Shown here: positions 1 through 5,269 of the stretch, in pieces
Layout of the letters: every line of letters begins with the position of its first letter
Position numbering within the stretch: position 1 is the first letter of the stretch
NCBI GenBank assembly: GCA_903954205.1
Contig: CAJBMR010000061.1
Span: 1 to 5,269, forward strand
Length of the DNA: 5,269 nucleotides
Reading direction: 5' to 3'
Source: an uncultured bacterium
GTDB lineage: Bacteria; Actinomycetota; Actinomycetes; S36-B12
Made by a program: the position numbers and the translations under genes
Notes under the pieces: model-generated
The model's input: the letters and a program-made list of their open reading frames with translations, nothing else
Database searches by the model: none
Told to the model about the DNA's origin: nothing

Positions 1-224
1 ACGACTCTCCCCGCCGCCTTCCGGTCGATGCCCTGGCGGCACTCGCGGTCGAGGTCTTCGGAGAGGAGCGGGTGACCTCGTGCCGCTCACTTGCTGACGG
101 CCTCGATGCGGGAGTCCGGCTTGCCGAGGAGGCCGACACCTACGCCGCCTCAGGGGTCATCGTCACGGGCTCCGTCGTCACAGCAGGGCAGGCGCGCACC
201 ATGCTCACCCGCGGGAACCGATGA
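1..224 (+). CDS. folC: Folylpolyglutamate synthase / dihydrofolate synthase, C-terminal end (partial)
   Basis: The first full codon is at position 3 and the frame runs 73 codons to TGA at 222-224; the start lies outside the window. The visible part matches the end of the Mur-ligase C-terminal domain of FolC: SPRRLPVDALAALAVEVFG near the beginning, an acidic helix (RLAEEADTYA), then the closing strand and helix GVIVTGSVVTAGQARTML. The VTGS-V-TAG-AR signature close to the stop is typical of FolC. The enzyme is cytosolic and adds glutamate to (dihydro)folates with ATP. The catalytic ATP-binding domain is upstream and not visible. The next gene begins 10 nt after the stop and its ribosome-binding site touches the stop codon, which fits an operon. 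The following DUF4233 and ndk genes support the assignment, since this order is common in Actinobacteria. The main alternative, another Mur-ligase family protein, is unlikely. Confidence 0.88.
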   Translation, partial: DSPRRLPVDALAALAVEVFGEERVTSCRSLADGLDAGVRLAEEADTYAASGVIVTGSVVTAGQARTMLTRGNR

Positions 225-234
225 GGGTGCAGGG

Positions 235-555
235 ATGAGGGTCCTGGGCGCCTCGGTCCTCGCACTTGAGGCCATCGTCGTGATCCTGGCGATTCCTGTC
301 GTGATCGTCACCGGCACGGTCGCGGTCCCCCCGTGGCTCGGCATCACAGCCGGGGTGATCCTTGCCCTGGCGCTCGTCGTACTCGCGCGCTACGTCACGC
401 GTCCCTGGGCTATTCCTGTGGGCTGGGTACTTCAGGGTCTTGTCGTCTTCACCGGATTGCTTGCGCCGCCCATGTTCATCGTCGGGGGCATCTTCGCGCT
501 TCTTTGGGGACTGGCCATCCGCCTCGGCCGTCAGACGGACGCTGCCGCCGGATAG
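235..555 (+). CDS. DUF4233 family small membrane protein
   Basis: This is a 106-residue hydrophobic protein starting MRVLGASVLALEAIVVILAI and ending in a short polar tail. Four membrane segments can be seen at roughly residues 4-26, 35-52, 61-77 and 79-97, so little of it lies outside the membrane. The N-terminal MRVL-A-VL-LEA-VV-LAIPV pattern and the position between folC and ndk are characteristic of the actinobacterial DUF4233 family, whose function is not established. I chose ATG 235 because a GAGGG ribosome-binding site (223-227) lies 7 nt upstream and because homologues begin MRVL. The frame stays open back to 91, but an earlier start would overlap folC and add a polar, proline-rich sequence with no sign of being protein. 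The spacing of 10 nt after folC and 36 nt before ndk suggests co-transcription. Nothing in it indicates an enzymatic role. Confidence 0.85.
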   Translation: MRVLGASVLALEAIVVILAIPVVIVTGTVAVPPWLGITAGVILALALVVLARYVTRPWAIPVGWVLQGLVVFTGLLAPPMFIVGGIFALLWGLAIRLGRQTDAAAG

Positions 556-579
556 GCTCGCTCTGCATCCACGCAGTCG

Positions 580-585
580 AAGGAG
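580..585 (+). promoter_or_regulatory. Ribosome-binding site of ndk
   Basis: AAGGAG lies 6 nt ahead of the TTG codon at 592. This strong Shine-Dalgarno match is what supports a TTG start for ndk, since there is no in-frame ATG or GTG that keeps the conserved N-terminus. Confidence 0.75.
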
Positions 586-591
586 TCTCCC

Positions 592-1002
592 TTGTCACAG
601 CGCACCCTTGTCCTCGTCAAGCCTGACGGCGTCGCCCGCGGCCTCGTGGGGGAGGTGCTGTCGCGCATCGAGCGCAAGGGCTTCCGGATCGTCGCCATGG
701 ATCTGCGCACGGTCCCGGCGCAGGTGGCTCAGTCCCACTACGCCGAGCACACGGACAAGCCCTTCTTCGGAGACCTCGTCGACTTCATCACGTCCGGGCC
801 GCTCCTCGCCGCCGTGATCGAGGGGCCCGAGGTCATCGCGTCGTGGCGCACGATGATGGGCGCTACCAACCCAGTCAACGCCGCCCCCGGCACGATTCGC
901 GGCGACCTCGCCACGGAGACCCAGTTCAATGTCACGCACGGCTCCGATTCACCGGAATCCGCCGCGCGCGAGATCGCGCTCTTCTTCCCCACTCTGGGCT
1001 GA
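592..1002 (+). CDS. ndk: Nucleoside diphosphate kinase
   Basis: Ndk transfers the gamma-phosphate of ATP to nucleoside diphosphates through a phosphohistidine, balancing NTP and dNTP pools in the cytosol. The protein has 136 residues, the usual bacterial length. Visible family features are TLVLVKPDGVARGLVGEVLSRIE at the N-terminus (catalytic Lys10), Tyr50 and Phe58 of the nucleotide pocket, Arg86 and Thr92 in the WR-MMGATNP segment, Arg103 in GTIRGDLA, and NVTHGSDSPESAAREIALFF containing the phosphorylated His116. All key residues are present, so the enzyme should be active. The start is TTG, backed by a good AAGGAG site; the encoded MSQRTLVLVKPDG is the standard N-terminus. It follows the DUF4233 gene by 36 nt and is followed by the hydrolase gene after 5 nt. 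Confidence 0.97.
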   Translation: MSQRTLVLVKPDGVARGLVGEVLSRIERKGFRIVAMDLRTVPAQVAQSHYAEHTDKPFFGDLVDFITSGPLLAAVIEGPEVIASWRTMMGATNPVNAAPGTIRGDLATETQFNVTHGSDSPESAAREIALFFPTLG

Positions 1003-1007
1003 TCCGG

Positions 1008-2378
1008 GTGCATTCGCGCACGCGCGTCCGTCTCGGCATATCCGCGGTCCTCGCGGCCGCGGGTGGCTATGCCGCGTCGCGGCCCACGCTGATGTCCTGG
1101 CCCTCGCGCGTGCGCCCGGGCTTCGTCGCAGCATTCACCATCGCGAGCGGGGTGACCGCCTACGCCGCTGCGGGAAGTGTCGGCCTGCGACCTGCCGGCA
1201 TGCCCGGCGCCGAGGACCGGATGCGCCGACTGCTGTCGCTGGGCGTGGCTAGCGCATCCGCGGTGGGTGTGTTCCACGCGGCGAAGGCAGAGGCAGCCAG
1301 TCGACTCGAGGGAGGGGGCCGGGCGATCGAGCCCGGCTTCGCGGCACCCCCCGAGCTCGAGACGGTGTCCGGTGGTCCCGGATCCGTTGTCGACTTTGCA
1401 CGCGTGGGCCGTGAGGGAGCCCGCTTCCTAGGCTCGAGCGTCCCCTCGGGGGTCGTCGAGCGGGTGACGGGGTCTCCCATGACGATGCCGGGAGTCCGGG
1501 TCTTCGTCGGATTCGACTCCGCACCGACGCCCGAGGAGAGAGTGGCCCTGGCCCTGGCCGAGTTGCGACGCACGGGCGCATACGACCGGTCGACGCTCCT
1601 CATCGGCTCACCCGCTGGCAGCGGTTACGCCAATCCCACGCCTGTCGACATCCTCGAGATCCTGCTGCACGGCGACACCGCCGCCGTCGCGGTGGGCTAC
1701 GGACTCCTGCCGTCGTTCCTCTCACTTGATCGCGTTGCCTTGGCAGCGCACACGCAGTCGCTGCTCCTCGAAGGGATCGCGGCGGACCTTGCGAGCCGTG
1801 AGCGCCGACCTCGCGTACTTCTCTACGGCGAGAGTCTCGGCGCGCGCGTGCAACAGGCGGCGATCCCCGGTGGTTCGCGTGACCTGGATCGCCTCGGCGT
1901 ATCCGCGGCCCTGTGGGTGGGGACCCCCGGTGGTTCTGAGTCGGTGGCCTTCCATGCGGCGACCGCGGAAGAGTCCATCACCATCGATCGTCCCGAGCAG
2001 ATCCCCGACGCCTTGCCGAATCCCCGCCCCCGCGTGTGGTTCCTGGAGCATGACGGCGACCCGGTGGTCCGCTTCGAGCTGACGGTGGCCTATCGGCGTC
2101 CGCCATGGCTTGCCGCGCAACCCCGCGGACGCAACGTGCCCGAGGGGATGCTGTGGACGCCTGGCATCACCTGGGCGCAGGTGATGGTGGACACGCTCTT
2201 TGCCACGCACATCACCCCCGGCAACTTCGACAGTCGCGGCCACGACTACCGCGCCGACCTTGGCGGTGTGGTGCCTGCGGCCTTCGACCTGTCCGTGGAT
2301 CAGGGGACGTCCGAGCGTCTGGAGCAAGCCCTGCGCGAACTCGAGGTGGAGCGCGCTCGGCGCGTGGGCGAGTCCTAG
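1008..2378 (+). CDS. Membrane-anchored alpha/beta-hydrolase, Abhydrolase_9 family
   Basis: From GTG 1008 the product has 456 residues. Residues 1-100 hold three moderately hydrophobic stretches (about 9-24, 38-58 and 75-92) that probably anchor it in the membrane. A linker follows, and the hydrolase domain spans about residues 163-428. The segment VFVGFDSAPTPEERVALAL (166-184), then LRRTGAYDRS (186-195) and LSLDRVA (238-244), are signatures of the actinobacterial Abhydrolase_9 family (PF10081; mycobacterial Rv1069c and Rv2037c are, from memory, relatives). The nucleophile elbow is GESLG with Ser276. Asp351 in EHDGDPVVRF and His412 in GHDYRAD are my inferred acid and base of the triad. The C-terminus (436-455) is a charged helix. 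The substrate is unknown; a lipid or ester of the envelope is a guess. GTG 1008 lacks a clear ribosome-binding site and lies 5 nt after the ndk stop, suggesting translational coupling. The frame is open back to 843 inside ndk, but those residues look like out-of-frame ndk. ATG 1092 is an alternative start that would lose the first membrane segment. Confidence 0.85.
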   Translation: MHSRTRVRLGISAVLAAAGGYAASRPTLMSWPSRVRPGFVAAFTIASGVTAYAAAGSVGLRPAGMPGAEDRMRRLLSLGVASASAVGVFHAAKAEAASRLEGGGRAIEPGFAAPPELETVSGGPGSVVDFARVGREGARFLGSSVPSGVVERVTGSPMTMPGVRVFVGFDSAPTPEERVALALAELRRTGAYDRSTLLIGSPAGSGYANPTPVDILEILLHGDTAAVAVGYGLLPSFLSLDRVALAAHTQSLLLEGIAADLASRERRPRVLLYGESLGARVQQAAIPGGSRDLDRLGVSAALWVGTPGGSESVAFHAATAEESITIDRPEQIPDALPNPRPRVWFLEHDGDPVVRFELTVAYRRPPWLAAQPRGRNVPEGMLWTPGITWAQVMVDTLFATHITPGNFDSRGHDYRADLGGVVPAAFDLSVDQGTSERLEQALRELEVERARRVGES

Positions 2379-2404
2379 CCTTCCCGAGGCGTCTCCCCGG
2401 GGCA

Positions 2405-2434
2405 TTGGGGCCGTGAGCCGTCAACGCGTACCAT
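2405..2434 (+). promoter_or_regulatory. Possible mreB promoter
   Basis: In the 98-nt gap before mreB, TTGGGG (2405-2410) and TACCAT (2429-2434) are separated by 18 nt. TACCAT fits the TANNNT form of -10 box common in Actinobacteria, and the -35 box keeps the TTG core. Transcription would start near 2441, leaving a leader of about 36 nt. The -10 box sits within GCGTACCATGGT (2426-2437), which recurs almost identically before mrdA. The prediction rests on sequence resemblance alone. Confidence 0.4.
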
Positions 2435-2465
2435 GGTCCTCACCCGTCACGCGGCGGGTGCTGCT

Positions 2466-2473
2466 GGGGAGGG
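2466..2473 (+). promoter_or_regulatory. Ribosome-binding site of mreB
   Basis: GGGGAGGG, with core GGAGG at 2468-2472, stands 4 nt before GTG 2477 and 16 nt before ATG 2489. The spacing favours the GTG, although it is slightly short. Confidence 0.65.
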
Positions 2474-2476
2474 TGA

Positions 2477-3508
2477 GTGTCCAACACGATGTCGTTCGTC
2501 GGCCGCGACATGGCCGTCGATCTCGGCACGGCCAACACCCTCGTTTATGTGCGTGGGCGCGGCATTGTCTTGAACGAGCCCTCGGTCGTCGCGATCAACC
2601 AGAACACGGGTGGCATCCTCGCCGTCGGATCCGAGGCGAAGAAGATGATCGGTCGTACGCCGGGCAACATCGTGGCGATCCGGCCCCTCAAGGACGGCGT
2701 GATCGCGGATTTCGATACGACTGAGCGGATGCTGCGCTACTTCATCCAAAAGGTCCATCGTCGGCGCCACCTCGCCAAGCCCCGTCTCGTCATCTGCGTG
2801 CCGTCCGGCATCACCGGCGTCGAGCAGCGAGCCGTCAAGGATGCGGGCTACGCCGCAGGCGCGCGCAAGGTCTACATCATCGAGGAGCCGATGGCAGCAG
2901 CCATCGGTGCCAACATGCCCGTGCACGAGCCCACCGGCAACATGGTCGTCGACATCGGCGGTGGCACGACCGAGGTCGCCGTCATCTCCCTCGGTGGCAT
3001 CGTCACATCGATTTCGATACGCGTGGGTGGCGACGAACTCGACAACGCCATCATTCAGTACGTCAAGAAGGAGTACTCGCTGCTGCTGGGCGAGCGCACC
3101 GCGGAGGAGATCAAGGTCGCCATCGGTTCGGCGTTCCCGATGCCTGATGAGCCCCATGCCGAGATCCGCGGCCGCGATCTGGTGAGTGGCCTGCCCCGCA
3201 CCGTGGTGGTCACCGCGGAGGAGATCCGCCGGGCCATCGATGAGCCCGTCAACGCCATCGTCGATGTGGTCAAGACCACCCTGGATCGCACGCCCCCCGA
3301 ACTCTCGGGCGACATCATGGATCGAGGAATCGTCCTCACCGGCGGCGGCGCCCTGCTCACGGGCCTGGACGAGCGCCTCCGTCACGAGACGGGGATGCCG
3401 ATCGTGGTCGCCGACGAGCCGCTCGACTGTGTGGCGCTGGGCTCTGGCAAGTGCGTCGAGGAGTTCGAGGCACTCCAGCAGGTCCTCATCTCAGAGCCGC
3501 GCCACTAG
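2477..3508 (+). CDS. mreB: Rod shape-determining protein MreB
   Basis: MreB is the bacterial actin that polymerises on the inner face of the membrane and positions peptidoglycan synthesis; in streptomycetes it mainly serves spore-wall formation. The 343-residue product has the normal length and all actin-fold landmarks: phosphate-1 loop DLGTANTLVYVRGRGIVLNEP (from residue 15), VCVPSGITGVEQRAV (from 106), the connect motif IIEEPMAAAIGA (134-145), phosphate-2 loop VVDIGGGTTEVAVISLGG (157-174), GDELDNAI (185-192) and the adenosine motif GIVLTGGGALLTGLDERL (284-301). The C-terminus CVEEFEALQQVL is typical of actinobacterial MreB. GTG 2477 has the best-spaced ribosome-binding site; ATG 2489 would give 339 residues beginning MSFVGRDMAVDLG, which is where Streptomyces homologues begin as I recall them. 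Both leave the fold intact. It heads the mreBCD cluster, 14 nt before mreC. Confidence 0.97.
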   Translation: MSNTMSFVGRDMAVDLGTANTLVYVRGRGIVLNEPSVVAINQNTGGILAVGSEAKKMIGRTPGNIVAIRPLKDGVIADFDTTERMLRYFIQKVHRRRHLAKPRLVICVPSGITGVEQRAVKDAGYAAGARKVYIIEEPMAAAIGANMPVHEPTGNMVVDIGGGTTEVAVISLGGIVTSISIRVGGDELDNAIIQYVKKEYSLLLGERTAEEIKVAIGSAFPMPDEPHAEIRGRDLVSGLPRTVVVTAEEIRRAIDEPVNAIVDVVKTTLDRTPPELSGDIMDRGIVLTGGGALLTGLDERLRHETGMPIVVADEPLDCVALGSGKCVEEFEALQQVLISEPRH

Positions 3509-3522
3509 GCGACCGCTCGGCG

Positions 3523-4398
3523 ATGAGGGATACCCGGCGTTCCAGGATCGTCCTCGCGATCCTCGTGCTCGTCTCCATCACCCTCATCGTGTTCGATCTT
3601 CGCGGTGGTGACAGCGGGCCGACCCGCCCGCTGCGAGCTGCGGGTGAGACGGTGCTCGGCTCCGCGGAGCGCGCGATGGCGAGCTTCGTGCTTCCTGTGC
3701 GTGGATTCTTCGAGTCACTCGGTGGACTCGGCGATGCTGACGCACGCATCGCGCAACTCGAGGCCGACAACGCTCGGCTTCAGGCAGAGCTCTCCACCGT
3801 CGCCAACGATCGCGCGCGCGTGGCCGACCTCGAGGCACTCCTTGGCTTGGTCGCGACAAATGACTACGAGACCGTCCCCGCGCAGGTGATCGCGGTGGGG
3901 CCGGCCCAGGGATTCGCCTGGACCGTCACGATCGATGCGGGCAGTCGGGACGGCATCGAGCGAGACATGTCTGTCATCAGCGGCGCGGGGCTCGTGGGTC
4001 GCACCATCGACGTGGGTCCCACCACGTCCACGGTCCTGCTCATCGTGGACGCCACCTCGTCCGTGGGCGGTCGCCTCGCGGGGACGTCCCAGATCGGGAT
4101 CGTGTCGGGCACGGGCAGGCAGGACTCCCTCACGATGCAGCTCCTCGATCCGCTCGCCGTCGTCGATGTGGGCGACGTCGTGGTGTCCTTCGGCTCCGAG
4201 GGTGGGCGCCCGTACGCCCCGGGGATTCCCATCGGGGTCGTCGCCGAGATGCGCGGTACCGAGGGTCAACTCACCCGGTCGGCCATCCTCGAGCCCTACG
4301 TCGATATCTCGCGCCTAGACATCGTCGGGGTAGTGCTGCGCGCGCCCGAGTCTGCGCCGCGCGAGACCCTCGCCCCCTCGTCGGTGGGAGGCGGCTGA
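3523..4398 (+). CDS. mreC: Rod shape-determining protein MreC
   Basis: MreC is a bitopic membrane protein whose extracytoplasmic part binds and activates the elongation PBP and links it to MreB and MreD. The 291-residue product shows the expected order: a short basic cytoplasmic tail (MRDTRRSR), one membrane helix (about 9-26), a juxtamembrane stretch, a coiled coil rich in Leu, Ala and charged residues (about 71-110, including IAQLEADNARLQAEL), and the two-lobed beta domain (about 118-272). In the latter, VIAVGPAQGFAWTVTIDAGSRDGI, MSVISGAGLVGRTIDVGPTTSTV and GDVVVSFGSEGGRPYAPGIPIGVV are family hallmarks. ATG 3523 starts directly before the basic tail and helix. The frame is open to 3451, but an earlier start would run deep into mreB. 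No strong ribosome-binding site precedes the ATG, 14 nt after the mreB stop, so translation may depend on mreB. The stop overlaps the mreD start by one base. Confidence 0.95.
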   Translation: MRDTRRSRIVLAILVLVSITLIVFDLRGGDSGPTRPLRAAGETVLGSAERAMASFVLPVRGFFESLGGLGDADARIAQLEADNARLQAELSTVANDRARVADLEALLGLVATNDYETVPAQVIAVGPAQGFAWTVTIDAGSRDGIERDMSVISGAGLVGRTIDVGPTTSTVLLIVDATSSVGGRLAGTSQIGIVSGTGRQDSLTMQLLDPLAVVDVGDVVVSFGSEGGRPYAPGIPIGVVAEMRGTEGQLTRSAILEPYVDISRLDIVGVVLRAPESAPRETLAPSSVGGG

Positions 4399-4910
4399 TG
4401 CCCATACGCCGCGCTGTCGTCGCAGGGATCCTGCTCGTGCTCGCCGTCCTCATCGAGGTCACGATCCTGGCGCCACTGCCCTTCCCCGGTGCCACACCCA
4501 CGCTCGTGCTCGTCGTCGTGGTCATCCTGGGATCGCAGTTCGGTGCATCGACGGGTGCGGTGTGTGGCTTCGTGGGCGGCGTGCTCCTGGACATTGCTCC
4601 GCCCGCCGCAGGCACCATCGGCATCACCGCCCTCTTGCTCACCCTGGTGGGCTACGTCGCAGGCAGGTTCGCGGAGTCCGATGATCGACCCTGGTGGTCG
4701 TTCGCCTTGCTGAGCACCCTGGCTGCGCCCCTGGTGGTGCTCGCGGGTGCCGCACTCGGAGGACTCCTCGGTGACCCGCGGGTGCGCTGGGATGAGGTCA
4801 TCGGCCTCATGGTGAGCGCCGCCGGATACGCGCTCGTCCTCGGGCTGGTCCTCATGCTTCCGCTGCGCCGCCTGTGCCGCTGGGCGGTGCCGGAGGCCTA
4901 CTCGCGCTGA
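4398..4910 (+). CDS. mreD: Rod shape-determining protein MreD
   Basis: MreD is a polytopic membrane partner of MreC in the elongation complex; its biochemical role is poorly defined. The 170-residue product is very hydrophobic with about five membrane segments, near residues 6-25, 34-52, 53-67 with 72-89 (a helical pair or re-entrant region), 101-124 and 135-156. The patterns TPTLVLVVVVILGSQFGAS-GAV-GFVGGVLLDIAPP and GTIGITALLLTLVGYVAGR match the MreD family, with the short basic or polar termini usual for it. GGGAGG at 4386-4391, inside the end of mreC, lies 6 nt before ATG 4398, and TGATG joins the mreC stop to this start, so translation should be coupled. Sequence conservation in MreD is low, and position after mreC is part of the evidence. 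Confidence 0.93.
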   Translation: MPIRRAVVAGILLVLAVLIEVTILAPLPFPGATPTLVLVVVVILGSQFGASTGAVCGFVGGVLLDIAPPAAGTIGITALLLTLVGYVAGRFAESDDRPWWSFALLSTLAAPLVVLAGAALGGLLGDPRVRWDEVIGLMVSAAGYALVLGLVLMLPLRRLCRWAVPEAYSR

Positions 4911-4981
4911 CTCGAGCGCGCCAGCGTCACCGATAAACGGACGTTCGCGCCCGCGTCGAGGGGGCCTCCCCGCGTGGCCCG

Positions 4982-4993
4982 GCGTACCGTGGT
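4982..4993 (+). promoter_or_regulatory. Motif GCGTACCGTGGT upstream of mrdA, possible -10 or operator
   Basis: This 12-mer differs at one base from GCGTACCATGGT at 2426-2437 before mreB. It includes TACCGT (4985-4990), a TANNNT-type -10 box, 65 nt ahead of the mrdA start. No TTG-type -35 box stands at the right distance; GGGGGCC (4960-4966) occupies the region, and a GGGGCC also precedes the mreB copy, at a 2-nt shorter distance. The remainder of the 144-nt gap (4911-5054) holds no gene and no terminator with a T-run that I can see. Confidence 0.35.
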
Positions 4994-5011
4994 GGGGCCC
5001 CGGGCCGGAGG

Positions 5012-5025
5012 GGTGGTCTGCCACC
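5012..5025 (+). other. Small hairpin in the mrdA leader
   Basis: GGTGG and CCACC flank a four-base TCTG loop. It would lie in the leader RNA if transcription starts near 4997, about 30 nt ahead of the mrdA start. There is no T-run after it, so it is not an intrinsic terminator. In DNA this rich in G and C such a five-pair stem can arise by chance. Confidence 0.25.
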
Positions 5026-5042
5026 GGGCGTCCGCACCACTC

Positions 5043-5049
5043 GAGGAGG
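5043..5049 (+). promoter_or_regulatory. Ribosome-binding site of mrdA
   Basis: GAGGAGG lies 5 nt before ATG 5055, a near-ideal Shine-Dalgarno arrangement that fixes the start of the partial gene. Confidence 0.8.
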
Positions 5050-5054
5050 ACGAC

Positions 5055-5269
5055 ATGAGCGACAGGTCTCACCTGCGCCTCGTCGTCCTCGGTGTGCTCA
5101 TCGTGTCCCTCATCGCGACCCTCACGGCCCGGCTGTTCTATTTGCAGTTGGTCGTGGGGGAGGAGTACGCCGCCCAGGCCGCGAGCAACACCACGCGTGA
5201 GGTGATCACTCCAGCCGTGCGTGGTCTCATCCTTGATCAGCGTGGCCGACCCCTGGTCGCCAACCGCAC
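5055..5269 (+). CDS. mrdA: Penicillin-binding protein 2 (elongation transpeptidase), N-terminal part
   Basis: Seventy-one complete codons are visible before the window ends. The product starts with a short polar tail (MSDRSH), then one membrane helix (about residues 8-27) running into ARLFYLQLVVGEEYAAQAASNTTRE, and the motif PAVRGLILDQRGRPLVANR (53-71). The R-LFYLQL-V-GEEY-A segment and the P-RG-I-D-RG-PL--N motif mark the N-terminus of class B penicillin-binding proteins, where the second one opens the pedestal domain. The catalytic transpeptidase domain is beyond the window. Together with mreBCD directly upstream, the gene is best read as PBP2, the transpeptidase that cross-links lateral or spore-wall peptidoglycan; a rodA-type glycosyltransferase gene is expected next. 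A divisome PBP (ftsI) shares the same motifs but would normally sit in the dcw cluster. Unlike the mreBCD genes it has a 144-nt upstream gap with its own possible regulatory motif. Confidence 0.92.
   Translation, partial: MSDRSHLRLVVLGVLIVSLIATLTARLFYLQLVVGEEYAAQAASNTTREVITPAVRGLILDQRGRPLVANR

Noticed and set aside
91..234. A longer N-terminus for the DUF4233 protein
   Set aside because: It lies inside folC in another frame, is proline- and serine-rich, and lacks the support that GAGGG gives to ATG 235.
843..1007. A longer N-terminus for the hydrolase starting at ATG 843
   Set aside because: It would overlap ndk by 160 nt, and the added residues are an Arg/His-rich out-of-frame reading of conserved ndk codons.
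1865..1936. Direct repeat CCCCGGTGGTTC, copies 60 nt apart (1865-1876 and 1925-1936)
   Set aside because: Both copies lie in frame in the hydrolase gene and encode PGGS; two short copies in GC-rich coding DNA are best explained by chance or local codon choice.
2395..2402. CCCCGGGG palindrome after the hydrolase gene as a terminator
   Set aside because: It has no loop and no following T-run, and nothing nearby extends the stem.
2447..3385. A 312-codon open frame on the minus strand opposite mreB
   Set aside because: It is antisense to a strongly conserved gene, its translation is rich in Asp, His, Arg and Gly in the way GC-rich antisense frames are, and it matches no family I know.
4296..5072. 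A 258-codon minus-strand open frame opposite mreD and the mrdA leader
   Set aside because: Its composition (His, Arg, Gly, Glu, Asp) is that of an antisense shadow, and it overlaps mreC, mreD and mrdA, all well supported.

Overview
The window is GC-rich, uses GTG and TTG starts as well as ATG, and carries all its genes on the + strand. The gene order (folC, a DUF4233 membrane protein, ndk, then mreB-mreC-mreD-mrdA) is the one seen in rod-shaped or filamentous Actinobacteria such as Streptomyces. The encoded MreB closely resembles the actinobacterial form. I therefore read this as a chromosomal segment of an actinobacterium that grows or sporulates with an MreB elongation machinery. The genus cannot be told from the sequence.

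Layout: the 3' end of folC (1-224) is followed after 10 nt by a small four-helix membrane protein of the DUF4233 family (235-555). Next come ndk, nucleoside diphosphate kinase (592-1002), and, 5 nt later, a membrane-anchored alpha/beta-hydrolase of the Abhydrolase_9 type (1008-2378). These four genes look like one transcription unit. A 98-nt gap with a plausible promoter separates them from mreB (2477-3508), mreC (3523-4398) and mreD (4398-4910), which are tightly packed, mreC and mreD overlapping by one base. A 144-nt gap precedes mrdA/pbp2 (5055 onward), which is cut by the window end.

Function: MreB filaments, MreC and MreD form the scaffold that guides peptidoglycan synthesis, and the class B PBP (mrdA product) is the transpeptidase they direct. 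FolC and Ndk are housekeeping enzymes of folate and nucleotide metabolism. DUF4233 has no established role.

The least ordinary points are the predicted serine hydrolase placed between ndk and the mre genes, and a 12-base motif (GCGTACCRTGGT, one variable position) that occurs upstream of both mreB and mrdA. I see no mobile element, CRISPR array, RNA gene or foreign-looking DNA, and no clearly novel multi-gene system; the hydrolase is the nearest thing to an uncharacterised component.
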